Shown: positions 44,090 to 56,412 of the stretch, in pieces
Layout of the letters: the number at the start of each line of letters is the position of its first letter
Position numbering within the stretch: position 1 is the stretch's first letter
NCBI GenBank assembly: GCA_015680685.1
Contig: MNCI01030336.1
Span: 373,515-437,514, forward strand
From: Gnetum montanum
Taxonomy: Eukaryota; Streptophyta; Gnetopsida; Gnetales; Gnetaceae
Direction of reading: 5' to 3'
Length of the DNA: 64,000 bases
Notes under the pieces: model-generated
The model's input: the letters and a program-made list of their open reading frames with translations, nothing else
The model's database searches: none
Told to the model about the DNA's origin: nothing
Made by a program: the position numbers and the translations under genes

Positions 44090-44332
44090 ATGGCACCCAA
44101 ACCGAGGCACCTGAGGGACGAAGGACCATCACAACCAAGGGACAAGCGTCGACGTACGAGAAAGGGACGAGGTGTGCAACCACCAGAGTATGCGGAGGGC
44201 TCTCATGCAATTGGGCCCTTCTGCGAAAGACCTGACGTGAAATCTGTTGGCCAGATTCCTGAAGAGAAGATTCCCAGCGAGCAATCGCTCGGGGATGAGA
44301 CTTCTAGGATAGCACCACAGCTTGAGGTTACC
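44090..44332 (+). pseudogene. Element C ORF3, N-terminal fragment
   Basis: MAPKPRHLRDEGPSQPRDKR then RRTRKGRG: a very basic N-terminus that could serve as a nuclear-localisation or RNA-binding arm. It is open until the breakpoint at about 44332, where sequence homologous to minus-strand gag of F begins (ctgccaccatgg). The start position after the acceptor matches H (ATG GCA CC). The remainder of the ORF is lost. Confidence 0.6.
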
Positions 44333-44931
44333 CTGCCACCATGGTATTCGCCACCACTCTTTTGCTTATTACGATCATCATCCTTAGATTCCTTGCTATT
44401 GTGATGCTTGCTTGAGTCCCTACCTTGGCTGTCACTTTTTCTTGAATCTAGTTTATGAATAGTGGATTGCAGGTTTAAGTTCACACCCTTGTCATCAATA
44501 TCAGGGGGTGGAGAATCTTCATGTTGAGAACCTTCAGTAGGACGATCCCCATTGTCATCTTGATTTAGTAGCAATAAGGGATTAGTATAATGTTTCCCCT
44601 TTGTAGCCTCATGGAGCTTCTCTTGACATTGATCTCACTTGCATTATGTTTTAGTAGGATAGTAGTTTCGAGTATCATATCCATCCACAACATATTCTTC
44701 ATGAAGATCTGAGATGCCCAACTTCTTAAGAGTTTTAAGTAGCATCCATGGCATAGATCGATTGGGTGGCAAGACAATGTTGCCCTCCATATCATGCCAT
44801 CTTAGCTATTCATCCTAATGTAGGATGAAGGTGAAGTTTGGTACATACTCATCTGGATGAGTATATATCACTTTGCACTCCTATGGGACTGGTGGTTTAA
44901 CTTCTTCCTACTTATGAGAAGAAGAAGACAT
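44333..44931 (-). pseudogene. Element F gag, N-terminal fragment
   Basis: Start ATG TCT TCT TCT TCT CAT at 44929-44931 (minus). ECKVIYTHPDEYVPNFTFIL, MEGNIVLPPNRSMPWMLLKT, then an open variable region (LLNQDDNGDRPTEGSQHEDS ... NLNLQSTIHKLDS). Stops stand in place of Q or W codons. It ends at the junction within the S/H-rich region, before the capsid core. Confidence 0.7.
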
Positions 44932-45067
44932 TTTGCAAACAAAATAAAATTATCAATGTGCTTTTATAATTCTATGTATAATGGGAAAGATATTGACCTT
45001 AAGGTTTGTACAATGATATTAATAGTATTCACTTAAACCTAAATAGTGCATGTTTCAATAAACAAAG

Positions 45068-45085
45068 TCCTTGGTAATGGTGCCA
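45068..45085 (-). other. Element F primer binding site
   Basis: Minus strand tggcaccattaccaagga, tRNA-Asp type, one base from the LTR. Confidence 0.75.
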
Positions 45086-45086
45086 A

Positions 45087-45944
45087 TGATGAGTAGCAAG
45101 GTACCCCTATGCCTAACCATACAAATCACAAAGTGTTCATGCACGATCCAGTCAAATTTCATGGACTTTACTGTTTCTAATGCACTAGTCTTCTAGGAAG
45201 TGAATGTTGCCTTAAGGTCAATCATTGTCTTCCCAATTATACTTGTGATGTATGCTGGTATGGTTAAGTGTAACTAAGGCATCTAATTTTTATCATTTTG
45301 TGTTTTATAGTGTTGGTATTCAAAGGAAGATAAAAGTGATTAGATTAACTAATTTAAATTAACTAAGTAACTAGCATCTAAATAATCCTAACATGAGCAT
45401 CCAATCCCACTTTCCGTACATGTCCTGAACCCACGTATCCACTGCTGGGTGACCAGGCATTATGCTACTGGGATTACCAAGCGAATACATGTTACACTCG
45501 AAGCGGTTGTACTTATGTGTGTAATCTATCTTGCTTAATTGCTTCATTAACTTAATTACTGGAAACACTTAATAAATAATTGAAAGCAATGAATAAATAA
45601 TTGAAAACATCAAATGCACAAATAAAGTATTTAATCTATCCAGAATGCTACAAGGTTTATTAGAAAGCTTGTCTTTATTGCTGCATACACTATCGTGCTT
45701 AGGTACAAGAATGCTTGAATAAAGATTTATACACTCAATGACTCCTACTGCAGACACTCGGGAGGAAAATTCTAACTTTCAAATGGAAAAACTACAAGAG
45801 CTTCACTACAACTACAATATCTTATGCCATAAATGTGGCTGGTAGGCATGTATTTATAGTGGAAAACTGACACTACATCATTGACGCATGATACAATACA
45901 TCGATGAGTCCTTGTTGACATAGCCAACTGAATGTGACTCATCA
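45087..45944 (-). repeat. Element F 5' LTR
   Basis: 858 bp, tgatgagtagcaaggtaccc...gtgactcatca on plus; TIR tgatgag/ctcatca. U3 near 45860-45940 has weak copies of the catcgatgag repeats. Similar to B and L. Confidence 0.85.
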
Positions 45945-48450
45945 CTATTTAAGAGAGGTTAATTCTAACCACAGTCATTGTGAAGATGAACTTTGGATTG
46001 TTCATGGAATTTCCTCTAGAAGTAGTAAAGACACAACTTAAGGTAACACCACTATGGCCTATCATATCTGATAGTGGCGAATGGTACCTTGGTGAAACCT
46101 ATTAGTTCTAGCACAATAAGAAAGTGAGCAAGGAAATCAACATTGGAGGAGTCTAAATCTCATTCTCAGTCAAGGTGATAGTAGAAGCTTTGAACATGTC
46201 CAATGAAGGGACAAAAATAGCACATTTGTCCACAAGATTAGATGTTGAAACCAGGAAATTATGGTTGAAACAGGCATATGGCAAAGAAGATAAGGGATAC
46301 AATGAACTAACTCTAAAGGAAAAAATCTACTTCAAAACTAACACATACCACTTTTTTTTGACTAAAGGACTAGATGGATTGTCCACTTATGTAGCTAGAG
46401 GGAGTGCAATCCTAATGGGAAAATACAACATCAATATCTCACAACTCTACTTTATGGAGATTTAGAGGTAGTTTGAAGAAAGAAAGATAAGGAAACCAAC
46501 ACTTCCATTTCCTCACCTTATTAGGAAGTTGTGCAAATGAGCTAGAATTTTGGGGTACACACCAATGACATTCCCAGGAAGGCCTAAAAAGCTTTATATG
46601 CTAAACTACTCAAACCAACACCACCTAGGAAGGACTAGGATGAGGAACAACAAGAAAAATAGTAGTAGGACAACAATAATAGTAGCAATAATAATAATAA
46701 TAATAATAATAATAAGTTCCACCATTGCCATTGTAGGACTGTAAACCATCCATGAGTCATTTGCAACAAATTGCAAAGACCATTAGCTAGGGAATAAGGG
46801 AGGAAGCCAACCTCTATAGAATTATAGACAATGCCATACAACCCAAAATTTTTGCTAATCATGTGAGTGGACAGATCTCATTGCAGTTAGGAAGAGGGAA
46901 TCAATGGTCACAACAAATCTTTGGGAACATTCCATTATTCAAAGTGGAGCTAGAGACTAGAGAAGGAGCCACACTTATGGTAATGTAACACTAGGATGCA
47001 GTAGGAGTAGTAGAGTTGATCATTAATTCCATCAAAGAATCCTTCAACATATCTATTGTGCCACTGATAGATCTAATTGGAGCCAAGGATGCTCAAATGT
47101 TAGCCAAAACCTTGATGACTCCTACTAACCATGAAGATGTGCTTGACTAATTGCTACAGATTAGATAAGTCATGATAACACTTTTTGACATTCCAAGTGA
47201 TGTTACTACAGTACAATTAGAATTGATCGCTACTAAAGGAAAACTAGTCATGGTAGAGACTAGGGTGGAGCATGCAAAAGTTAAAATTCTGAAATTACAA
47301 GAAGAGCTCACAACCCTGAGGGTTGAACAAAGAGACCCAATTCAATTCAGTGCACTTAACTAGATGGAACACTTCAAGATAGAGTAGATAAACCATCCAA
47401 TTGAGTAGAAAAAAAGAAGATAAAAAATCAAAAGGATAAAGCAACATGGAATGCCTTTGTAGTAGAAGCTCAAATGTATGCACATGCTAAGGCACTCACA
47501 ACAATTAAAGAAGAGAAAAAACAACTCACTACAGATAATATGTGGTTGACCACTATAGAAAAATAGAAAAACATCTTGGAAGAAAGCATCCACTAATTAA
47601 GAGAATACCTAGTGAGGGTAAACTAAGACATAAGCCACCTCACGCGAGAAAATAGAACCCTCTCCATAGAGGAGGTATGCACCATATGCCAAAAATTAAC
47701 CATTGAAATTAGCATGTGCAAAAATGATGCAAAGAAACATGAGAGGCTTAAAAAACACTTTTGTGATCAGGTGGGAATGTACAAGCAAATTAATGAAATA
47801 GAGATCCATATGAGCAAAGAAAAAATAAGCTTCATATCAGCACAAAATCCTGACTAGTAGCCCATCTTGGACAAATGTGCCCATGTTAACTAAGTAAAAG
47901 TAAAGAACAAAGACCTAAAAATTAAGGACCTAAAAGAGTACATGGGGTTAGCTAACCTTCATTATGTTAACTTGGCCATGTTAATAGTAGGTTAGCCTAG
48001 AAATGAACTAGAATAGCAAGTAGCAGCCAGATATGCCTTACATGAGAAAGAGTTTTAGATTGTAAAGATGCTTTACAGAAATATTAGGTGGAAAACTCTG
48101 AATTAGAAGTAGTAAATGTTTTCTACCAAGGGAAAAAAGATGTAGCAGTGAACCTAGCCAAGAGACTGTTAGATTATCATGAATTGAGAAAAAAGTCTAG
48201 AGCTTTTGAAAAATAAAGAAGAAAGTTTGTAGCATGGTATGTTAAAGCTAATCAAATGTTTTTGTAGCTATTGTGCCCATGCGATGTACCCACTCCATCA
48301 CACATTGCACAACAAGCATGGATGGTACATGACCCAAGAACAAAGGAATAAAAGCTTCAACGACTCCTAAACTAATACAAATTCCAAAACCTTAATGGCA
48401 AAGGGAAGCAACTGATGGAAGAGTTACCATCACTAGGCACTACATAAGAC
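45945..48450 (+). pseudogene. Element G ORF3, nearly full C-terminal length
   Basis: Most complete ORF3 here. Globular part: LSTRLDVETRKLWLKQAYGK, GYNELTLKEKIYFKTNTYHF, STYVARGSAILMGKYNINIS, then LPFPHLIRKLCK and GYTPMTFPGRPKK (46175-46610), compatible with the plant-transposon-protein (Transposase_32-like) domain. A Q-rich linker is turned into an aat microsatellite at 46687-46714. The block ELETREGATLMVM (about 46945) matches B's EEGEGTTVLVM. A coiled-coil region rich in E, K, L and A (47170-48200) follows, ending near ELPSLGTT. The frame shifts more than once and stops are many. No transmembrane helix is seen. Confidence 0.6.
46687..46714 (+). repeat. (AAT)n microsatellite
   Basis: About nine aat units. 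In the ORF3 frame they read TAA repeatedly and are preceded by CAA and TAG codons, so the tract probably derives from a polyglutamine (CAA/CAG) run in ORF3. Confidence 0.85.
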
Positions 48451-48648
48451 TACATCAAGCTTTATTCAATTTTTTTTTTAAAAAAATTTGTCATGTCATG
48501 TCTTGTGTCATTTTTGTAACACACCACTATGCCATAAAGAGTCATGTATATTCAATCAATCATATAAATCTACCTCCCCATTTTGTAATGAAATCTATTC
48601 TCATTTTGTTTTAACTCAAGGATGAGTTTTTAGTCAGTTGTGGAGGTA

Positions 48649-49519
48649 TGATAAATCACATTCTTATAGTGGTTATGATATTAGGCATCCAATATTGGAG
48701 CCATGATATTAGATCCTTCATGTGAGAGCCCATGATGGAACATCGAATATCCAATATCATTCCACATGTGCTTACTTATAAATACGACATTAGGTGCATT
48801 GTCAAACAATAAATTTAGTCAACCTGTAAATAAACTCTTATAGTTTAGCAATAGAATGAATGCCTGAAGTGTGGTGTTGAGTAGTTGTCCAAAATCTTTA
48901 TTTGAGAAGTGTACTTAGGCACATTTCATGAAAAAAATAAAAATTGAGATTGCTTTTCATTGTTGCAACATCAACTTAGTTTTTACTATTTCACTTAGCA
49001 TAGTTTTTACTATTTTCTTAGCTTAATCATTTATATTACCAAGTACTTTACTTTCCTTATTCATTAGTAAAGTGGAATGAGTATGATTGGTTTTGAGCGT
49101 TCAGTGTAATCGTTTGGTAACCCAGTAGTGGTTTCACTTGATTTGCTCAATAGTAAACTTACTTGGTAGTTCTAGTACTAGTTACAGGAGTCAAAGATGT
49201 GTTTGGCAAGCCAGGAATGCATACTCATTACTCTAGGCTAGAGTAGATTGTTTTACTGTTTTCCTTAGACTTAAAACTATTTTCATACTTTACTGATATA
49301 GCTAGGAGATATGGCCCATTAACACTAATTTATCATACACCTCACTGAGAGCTAAACCATATGCATAGATTACACTATCTTCACGTGGGGAGACAACAAT
49401 CTCAAACTTAAACTAATTACTAGCATAATCACATTGCCTTGTCCACAAATTACAATCAGGCTACGTGTGAACACTCATATCTTGTATGGTTGGATGTGGG
49501 ATTACTCCATCACTCGTCA
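48649..49519 (+). repeat. Element G 3' LTR
   Basis: 871 bp, tgataaatcaca...cactcgtca. U3 has several (g/a)atat(c/t) units (48668-48765); TATA (tataaatac, about 48776) follows. Confidence 0.82.
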
Positions 49520-49524
49520 CTAAT

Positions 49525-49883
49525 GGTTAGCTAATCTTAACATAAGCATCTATTCCCATCTACCATACACATCCTGAACACATTTCAACACTACTAGGTT
49601 ACCAAGCATTAAGTGCTACTGCAATTATCAAGTGTTAATTGTATGCTCGAGATGGTCGTATTTATGTGTATTAATTATCCACTGTGAATTAATTAATTAA
49701 ATGCATTAAAGAAAATCACATGAATAATAAATGCATTAAGCTAAGTCCAAGTGTTGCAAGGTTTATGAAGAAAGCTCATCTTTATTACTAATCATACCAA
49801 GGTGCTTAGGTACATCAATGCTTGAATAAAGATCCATACACTTCTCACTTGTACTGTGGACACTTCTCATATTCTATCTCTAG
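49525..49883 (-). repeat. LTR fragment L (B/F type)
   Basis: Matches the middle of the F LTR (from taacatgagcatcc onward) and of the B LTRs in minus orientation. It is cut on the left by G and on the right by E. No ends remain. Confidence 0.7.
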
Positions 49884-50797
49884 TGATAAATCATGATTTT
49901 CAACGACTATGATATCAAGCATTTAATATTGAAGCTGCAATATTAGATCCGTAATATCGAAGCTACGATATTGGATCCTCGATATTGGGGCACAAGCTTC
50001 AATGTTAGATATTGGATATCGCTCCACATGTACCTACCTATAAATAAGATACTTTGGCATATGATCTAACAACTTTTCATTCCATCCTTAGGTAGACGCT
50101 TGTAGTTTTTTTTTTGTAACTATAGAGATAGAGAGTGAATGCTCGCAGTGTGATGTTGAGTAGTTGTCTAGAGTCTTTATTTGAGTGAAGTGTACCTAGG
50201 CACAATTCATGACAAAAATAAAGATCGGAATTTCTTTCCATCATTGCAACATTCACTTAACTTTACTATTTTACTTAGGATAATTCTTACTATTTTCCTA
50301 GTCTAATCAATTCCATATTTAAGTACTTTGCTTTCCTTGTTCACAGCAAAGCAGAATGAGTATGAATGATTTCAAGTGTTAAGTGTGATTGTTTGGTAAC
50401 CTAGTAGATGTTTCACTTGATTTTCTTAGTAGTACTCACTTGGTAATTCCAGTAATAGTTACATGAGCCCCAAGGCATGTACAATAAGCCAAGAACAGAT
50501 GCTCATTGCTCTAGGTGAGAGAAGATTATTTTACCATTTTCCTTAGACTTAGAATCATTTTCACACTTTACCATCATACCTAGGAGTAATGGCTTACCAA
50601 TATCAATATATCATACACCTCAGTGAGAGCTAAACCATACGCATAAATTATACTAGCTCCACATGGGAAGACAACAATCCCAAGCTTGAACCAATTACTA
50701 GTATAATAACATTTCTTCATCCATGGATTACAAGCATGCTTTGCATGAATATTCGTATCTTTTATGATTAGGTGTTAGACTACTCAATTGCTTATCA
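49884..50797 (+). repeat. Element E 5' LTR
   Basis: 914 bp, tgataaatcatg...gcttatca (TIR tgataa/ttatca). U3 carries about eight gatat/aatatt units (49905-50025); TATA (ctataaataag, about 50038) follows. Confidence 0.85.
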
Positions 50798-50798
50798 T

Positions 50799-50816
50799 TG
50801 GTGCCATTACTAGAAA
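50799..50816 (+). other. Element E primer binding site, diverged
   Basis: tggtgccattactagaaa, a diverged tRNA-Asp-type site one base after the LTR. Confidence 0.65.
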
Positions 50817-50933
50817 ATAAGTTAATGTATACTTAGTAATTTATTTCACAAAGTTCATTGTACTTGGAATACCAAGTCAAACTTTATAATTTTAAGATAA
50901 AGTAAACTTAAAATAAACATCTAAAAATATAAT

Positions 50934-53419
50934 ATGGCTTCAAAAAAAATACAACATCACTTGCCAAGAAACTAAGGATAAGCAAGTGACAGAATCAAAA
51001 AAGAAGAAGATGATTGGAGTATGCTGATGTAGACAAGGATCTCATATGCTCATCGTGATCCTTACTATCTTGATTTTACATTGATCTTTCATCAAGATGG
51101 CTAGTTAAGATGGAGGAATCTTCAAGGAAACATTATTCTACCACTGAAACATTCATCACCCCTTATGCTCCAAACTACTCTTAAGGGGATGAAACTAACT
51201 GAAGCAAATAGAGGGTATCATAAAATCAAATACATTACCCAACCATGTGAATCTATTAATGAGTAGTTAAGGAAGGACCATGCTATGGAAGCAAGACATA
51301 AACAAGACAAAGGAAAGACAATCGATTCTACTGTTGTCTTGGAGGAGCTTGATGAAGATGCCTTCATTACTAAACAACTCTACCACAATCATGAGTTCTA
51401 ATAACAAACACCTATCATTCAATTAGATGAACCTCTTAGGAATAAATCACACTCCGAATTAGTAGAGATGCTTAGGTAGGAGGAAAAATACTCAAGGCAT
51501 AGGTAGGACTCAAGGCCAAGAGTTCCTACTCAATTCCATAGAGAAGAACATCAAAGTCATCATAGGAGGACAAGTTGACACCATTCTTGTATTGCCTCAC
51601 TCACATCCTTATGATCATCAGAAGACTCTAATAGAAGGAAACAAAAGTACAATGACCATGATAGGTATGAGAGGAGACCTCATGACCACTATGATCATCA
51701 TGATCGCTACTTAGGATATTCCAATTTAGAAGATGAAGAATATGAATAGCGTAGATGTATGAATCGTAGAAATGATGAAAAGAATGAGCATAGAAGGGGG
51801 TACTACTACAACTGAGTGTATGAGTGTGATTAAAATGATGAACCCCTAATGGTAACTCACAACATGATCAACATATAGGAAGCTATTCACATTCCAACTA
51901 GGCATGTGAGGGATAGCCGAATCAAATGACTCAACATGAACAACATGCCCAAATTTGAAGGTGGCTATAATGTTGATCCACAACATCACCTTAAAGTTTT
52001 CCACAATGCTTGTGTCCTACAAAATATTTAAAGTGATGTTCCTAGGAATACTTGTGAAGGAAGAAGAAAGCTAGTATAGATCATTAGAACTTGAATTAAT
52101 CAGATGTTGGAGTACCATGCTAGAACTCTTCAATGATAAATATCAAACTTATTCATGAGTTTCCAACTTAAGAAAATAGATCCAAGGATAGAAGCAAGGG
52201 ACTCATGAGACCCTTGATGTAGTAATGGGTAGATACTATTCACTATTGCACAAATGCCCAAGCCATGGATTTTCACCAAGGGAATAGCTCAGGCATATTA
52301 TAGATGGGTTGTAGAGCAAAACCAAAGAAACCCTTAAGATTTATGCCCAATGTATATTATCAAAACTAACTACCCATTGAATTTAGAGATTAATTGAACA
52401 ATTTGCAAAGGAGAAAGAAGAACTCAAGAAGAGAGAGTCAGCTGAAGAATATAATAGAGATTCATCAATTAGGAAGAAAGATGTGCGACTATGTGACAAG
52501 TAAGAGGATGAAACCTTGGAAGATGTTATTCAAACAAATACTCCACCTATTCAAAGATTAGTTAATGATATAGTGGCTAAGGTAGAGAAAGTCTAGGATT
52601 TAGTGGATGAAAAGTTTTCTATAGCCCTAAAGATTATGGAAGAAAAGACTGAACAAGCACTTAATAAGAGCAAGGAAAGAAAGAAGAAAAGAGCTAATGA
52701 ACAAGAAAGTTATAAGCAGAAAGGAAAATTTGTTACCATTGAAGGGTACACTAATTTTAGTTCAGAGGAAGAGGAAGGATGTAATGTATGCCAATATGAA
52801 CATCCTAAGGGATGTTATCTTATTATGGCCCACTTGCAAGAATATGGGGTATATGCACTCAATCCAAGCTTTGTCAAAAAGTGATTGCCTAAAAGACTAC
52901 CTTATCCTCAATGTAATACTAGGAAAACTTTCCACTCGACATATTACCTAAGTAGAGCCTACCCTTAACAACAAGAGTAATATCAATGGTAGTGGTAGCA
53001 ACCATAGCCATGGGCAATACCACCACCAAGGCAACAATATCCATAAAGGTAACTAGACCATTATGGATATTATGTTTAACATCTAATATCTCTTGGAAAC
53101 ACATTATTTCACACTTCTTCTTCTTATTCACTAGAATACTACAAACCTACTACTCCAAGGATGGATCAAAGTCCTCATGCACATTTTCGAGTAGCTACCC
53201 CATCAAGTTTCCCTTCCAATCCTTTGACATTATGACCAACACCCATTATGCAAGTGAAATTGTCATCATAACCATAGCAAAGGAGAGCTGCAAGAGCAGT
53301 GAACATACAAATAGAGGATCCTACCAGCAACACTTCATCAAGACTAACTTCTCCTACATTAAATCCACCTACCAACAACAAGCTTTCAACATCATCAAAA
53401 ATAAACATGCAGAGTGTCA
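50934..53419 (+). pseudogene. Element E gag
   Basis: ATG GCT TCA at 50934 is the likely start by position. Recognisable parts: YYLDFTLIFHQDG and RWRNLQGNIILPLKHSSPLM (about 51055-51165); RHVRDSRIK and LNMNNMPKFEGGYNVDPQHH (about 51900-51985); a badly shifted capsid core; KFSIALKIMEEKTEQAL; zinc knuckle CNVCQYEHPKGC (about 52779-52815; C-x2-C-x3-H-x3-C); VYALNPSFVKK. Many stops and frameshifts. The charged H/R/D/Y-rich stretch (51620-51830) corresponds to the variable region of A and C. Confidence 0.65.
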
Positions 53420-54150
53420 TGGTTATCGAGATAGTCGCATACTAGATTAAGGCAGGGCCACTCCCTAAGAAGAGAATTGATTCAGGGGTTCCTTTAATCT
53501 ATTTATGAGTAGCTAGAAATTTTCCATGCTAAACTCTACTAGACTCAAGTTCTAAGGTGAATTTGATCTCTTATGAGACATATAAAGCATGGAACCTACC
53601 ACCCTTAATGGAGTGTAATATTAGGTTGAAGCTTGTAGATCAATCAGTTGTTAGTCCCTTGGAACAGATTGAAGACATGGTCACAACTGTTAATGGGTGG
53701 TCTTATCTAGCAAACTTTTTGGTAATTGATGTGAAAGATGCCAATAAGGAATTTCCAATTATCATGGGGAGAGCATGGCTTAGCGCAATTGAAGTTAAGC
53801 TAAGGATGAAAGATCTACTTGTTGAGATCTCTAAGGAGGATAAGCATAGATTCATACACACGTAGCAAATCCCATGCATTACTATTGAAAGAAAAGGGTG
53901 CAATTGTGGATCAATCATTTAGAACGTCAACATAGTTACCATGTTAGTGCACAATAATAATGAAAAACAAGTGTGTGCAAGAGAAAGAGCAGAGGTCATC
54001 AAACGAAATGACATCCTATGATCAACAACTGAGAACCCTCAACCATTTAAAATATGCATGGAACAATTTGACTCATTTATTAATTCCCATTCTAAGGAAA
54101 TGACTGCAATTGAAAACCCGAAAAAAAAATTTAATAAATCATAATCATAC
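53420..54150 (+). pseudogene. Element E aspartic protease, last coding domain of gag-PR
   Basis: LLDSSSKVNLISYETYKAW: D-S-S instead of D-S-G, followed by EDMVTTVNGWSYLANFLVID and FPIIMGRAWLSAI (53557-53865). A short tail (TTENPQPFKICMEQFDSFI) resembles the protease-RT linker start of C but runs out by about 54150. Noncoding T-rich sequence begins at 54360, so RT never follows. Confidence 0.68.
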
Positions 54151-55500
54151 ACCAAAAAGGAAAGAAAACAAGGATTTAGATGATCAAAACTCAACTACCA
54201 TCAAGATCACATGGGATAATAATCGAAAAGTTAAATCATAAAGATGGTAAGTGAACCACTTTGAGTGTATGATCTAGGAGACCTAGGGAGTATTTTCCAA
54301 ACACTCACCCATGAGTTTAATCATTGGGAAGACACTTTACCTTGATTCTCAAATTAATAAGTAATTTTCCAATTTTTTTGTTTTACAATTCTTTTTACTT
54401 TTCCTATTTCTTGATACAATTTTTTCCATTCTTTTATATCTTTCACGTTCTTTGACATCTTATTCTTTCACATTTTTCATTTCTTAAATTTTTGATATTC
54501 TTTAATATTTTTCAATTCTTTAACACTCTTTGATATTTTTCATTCTTTACACCTTTTTCATATTGTCTTTTTCATACTTTGTTTCTATTTCCTTTGTACA
54601 TAATTTTTGATTGTTAATAAGACACATTAAGAATAAAAGCAAGATGTAGTCTAATAAGTGAAGATTTCTCTATGTTATCAAGTCATAAGGGATTGATTAT
54701 TTGAACAATGAGCCCACGCCATCCATTCCATTAATAAGAGGTTCTTACCATGACTAGAATGATATTCTTTTCCATCATACAACTAAGAATAAACCTATGA
54801 TCATTATGCTTGGATTAAAAAGTGAAGAACCAAGTGGGAATGAGAAGCATGTGACATCAAGGGCATTTGTGGATTCTCATGGACTACTTTTTTGAGTTCT
54901 ATCATGTTGCTAGGTTGTATTATATCCTTGTAGATTTAATGAAAAATGGAAGTAAGCGTAAAATAAGTGTTGCCTTAAAAGGTTGATATAGGAAAAAATA
55001 AAAGAGCACCAAATAAATTTCTAAGGGTTCCACTAAAAGACATGTTACCCATGCCTAAAGGTAGGCAGCTTCTTAGAAATGTAAAAAACTAAAAATGTGC
55101 CATGAATAAACTCCTCCTTTGGACAATATGCCAAGTGACAATCCTCCTTGCAACATTGATAGTCTTACAATTGTAATTCTAAGAGATGAAATGATGTGAT
55201 GTCATTGGAATGTGGTATGGACTTGGTTTCAATCTTGAACAGATAGGCTAGTAATTACTTTAACCACTAATAAAACACAAGTATTCATTATGCTTATGGT
55301 AAAATACCTCACATTCCAATTTTTGCAATCCGTTCTAAGTCCACCTCATCTAACTATAAGAATAGTCATAACTTGTGATTTTGTATAACATAGTATCATT
55401 TTTTTAATTTGGTGGTACTAACATGTGTGTTTTGGAAAATAGGTATGCATTATAATCAACTCCTGAAGTGCCTAAGGACACTTTTAGGTGTGGTTATATA
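54151..55500 (+). other. Element E noncoding region after protease
   Basis: Degenerate T-rich minisatellite at 54360-54600 (units like ttctttnacatttttc), then AT-rich sequence without recognisable genes. It is longer than the equivalent in C or A before the conserved patch. Confidence 0.5.
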
Positions 55501-55545
55501 AGGGCATTAAGGGCTAGAGCCTACTTTGGGGAGGACCCACTTGTA
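55501..55545 (+). other. Conserved 3'-region patch (LLWGG module), element E
   Basis: gggcattaagggctagagcc then tactttggggaggacccact; in frame KGIKG-stop-SLLWGGPTC. The stop (TAG) speaks against a maintained coding role in this copy. Confidence 0.5.
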
Positions 55546-55858
55546 TAACTATTGTACCTTATATCTGCCAAGAGATTTCACATCATCTTGAGCCTTTGCA
55601 CATCAATAAAAACTTCGCATATCATTTACACTATCCATTCTACCAACATGGATTCATTACCTTTCTTATTCATCTTATTTACACTTCATGAATTTTCATA
55701 GCATGAGATTCCTTCTTCATGAACCTTCAATAAGAAATTCTCAAAAAATGTGCATCTCTTTATAACATAGGCCCTCTAATTCTACTTTAAGCCTTCCTAA
55801 CATTCACAAAGAATTACTTTTTATCCTTAAAACTTCATGAAAAATGAAAATTTCTGAG

Positions 55859-55940
55859 GTTCGATATTATGTCCACCCTAACATCAGATCCTCAATGTCA
55901 GATCCTTGATATCGAATCCATTAAGAAGTATATATAGGCA
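55859..55940 (+). promoter_or_regulatory. Element E internal U3-like array and TATA
   Basis: ttcgatattatgtcc and agatccttgatatcgaatcc resemble E's own U3 units (attcgatattagagc, aaatccttgatattgg in 58605-58640). A TATA box (gtatatatagg, about 55928-55937) follows. The repeat class matches E's LTR and not that of B or C. Confidence 0.45.
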
Positions 55941-56026
55941 TAAACTTATTGAAATTTTTTCATAAGCCATATCTTACACATTATTGCTATAATTTTCATG
56001 ATTTTTGAATCTATTTGATCCCAAAG

Positions 56027-56412
56027 TGCTCATCTTAGTCATGGGGGGTGCTAGTGAGGAAAATTTGAGTCACTTTTTCAAAATTTACTAATGCCAAAAA
56101 GGTATTTTAAGGGTAAGTATAAAGTAAACATTGAATATTTTTAATAAAAATCAATAATATTAATGCCAAAAACATCAAATAATGCTATTAAGGAACCATA
56201 ACCATTATTATGAGCCACAAACATGAACAAAATGGATAATTTTGAAGGGTTATAAGAAAATTAACACTTATGGGGTAACTTTTTAAAATTTTTCTAACTT
56301 TGCAATTACAATAAACTAAGAACTTAATGTAATTAAGGGCATGAGTAAGGTATGAAACCATTAAGAATATATGAGAATCCCTTAGTAATTTCAAACCCTT
56401 GAATGATTGCAG
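56027..56412 (+). other. Element E ORF3 leader intron
   Basis: Weak donor cccaaa|gtgctcatcttag with G-run catggggggtg; acceptor gaatgattgcag directly before ATG GTC TCA AAG. 386 nt. An alternative donor agg|gtaagtataaag lies at about 56116. Confidence 0.45.

Larger units (their letters stand above)
27571..44332 (+). mobile_element. Element C: Athila-like Ty3/Gypsy retrotransposon with full pol, 3' end missing
   Basis: Plus strand: 5' LTR, PBS, gag (split by D), protease, RT, RNaseH, INT, noncoding region, internal promoter-like array, leader intron and the start of ORF3. At about 44332 it stops abruptly and minus-strand gag of element F begins. No 3' LTR of its class (tgatgaagtg) occurs in the window. 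Gag and pol show many stops, nearly all transitions, with a frame that is otherwise largely maintained, so it decayed mainly by point mutation. It is the best source in this window for reconstructing the family's domain order. Confidence 0.85.
44333..45944 (-). mobile_element. Element F: 5' part of a minus-strand element (LTR, PBS, gag start)
   Basis: 5' LTR (45087-45944), PBS and the first 600 bp of gag; everything downstream is missing at the 44332 junction. It sits in the ORF3 of G: ctatt at 45945-45949 is followed by aagagagg, as in E's intact gctattcaagagagg, so ctatt is the right-hand target duplication. The left-hand copy is lost. It is closest to element B in LTR and gag wording. Confidence 0.75.
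45945..49519 (+). mobile_element. Element G: 3' part (ORF3 and 3' LTR)
   Basis: Plus strand. It begins inside ORF3 at the F insertion; its 5' LTR, gag and pol are absent from the window, lost at the 44332 junction or never assembled. It ends with polypurine tract cagttgtggaggta (48635-48648) and a tgataaatc-type LTR like that of E. The five bases ctaat at 49520-49524 should be its right-hand target duplication; it appears to sit in an LTR (L). Confidence 0.72.

Noticed and set aside
44090-44332. Arg-rich ORF as an intact host nuclear protein
   Set aside because: Its start follows the same intron/acceptor layout as ORF3 in H and E and it ends at a rearrangement junction, so it is an ORF3 fragment.
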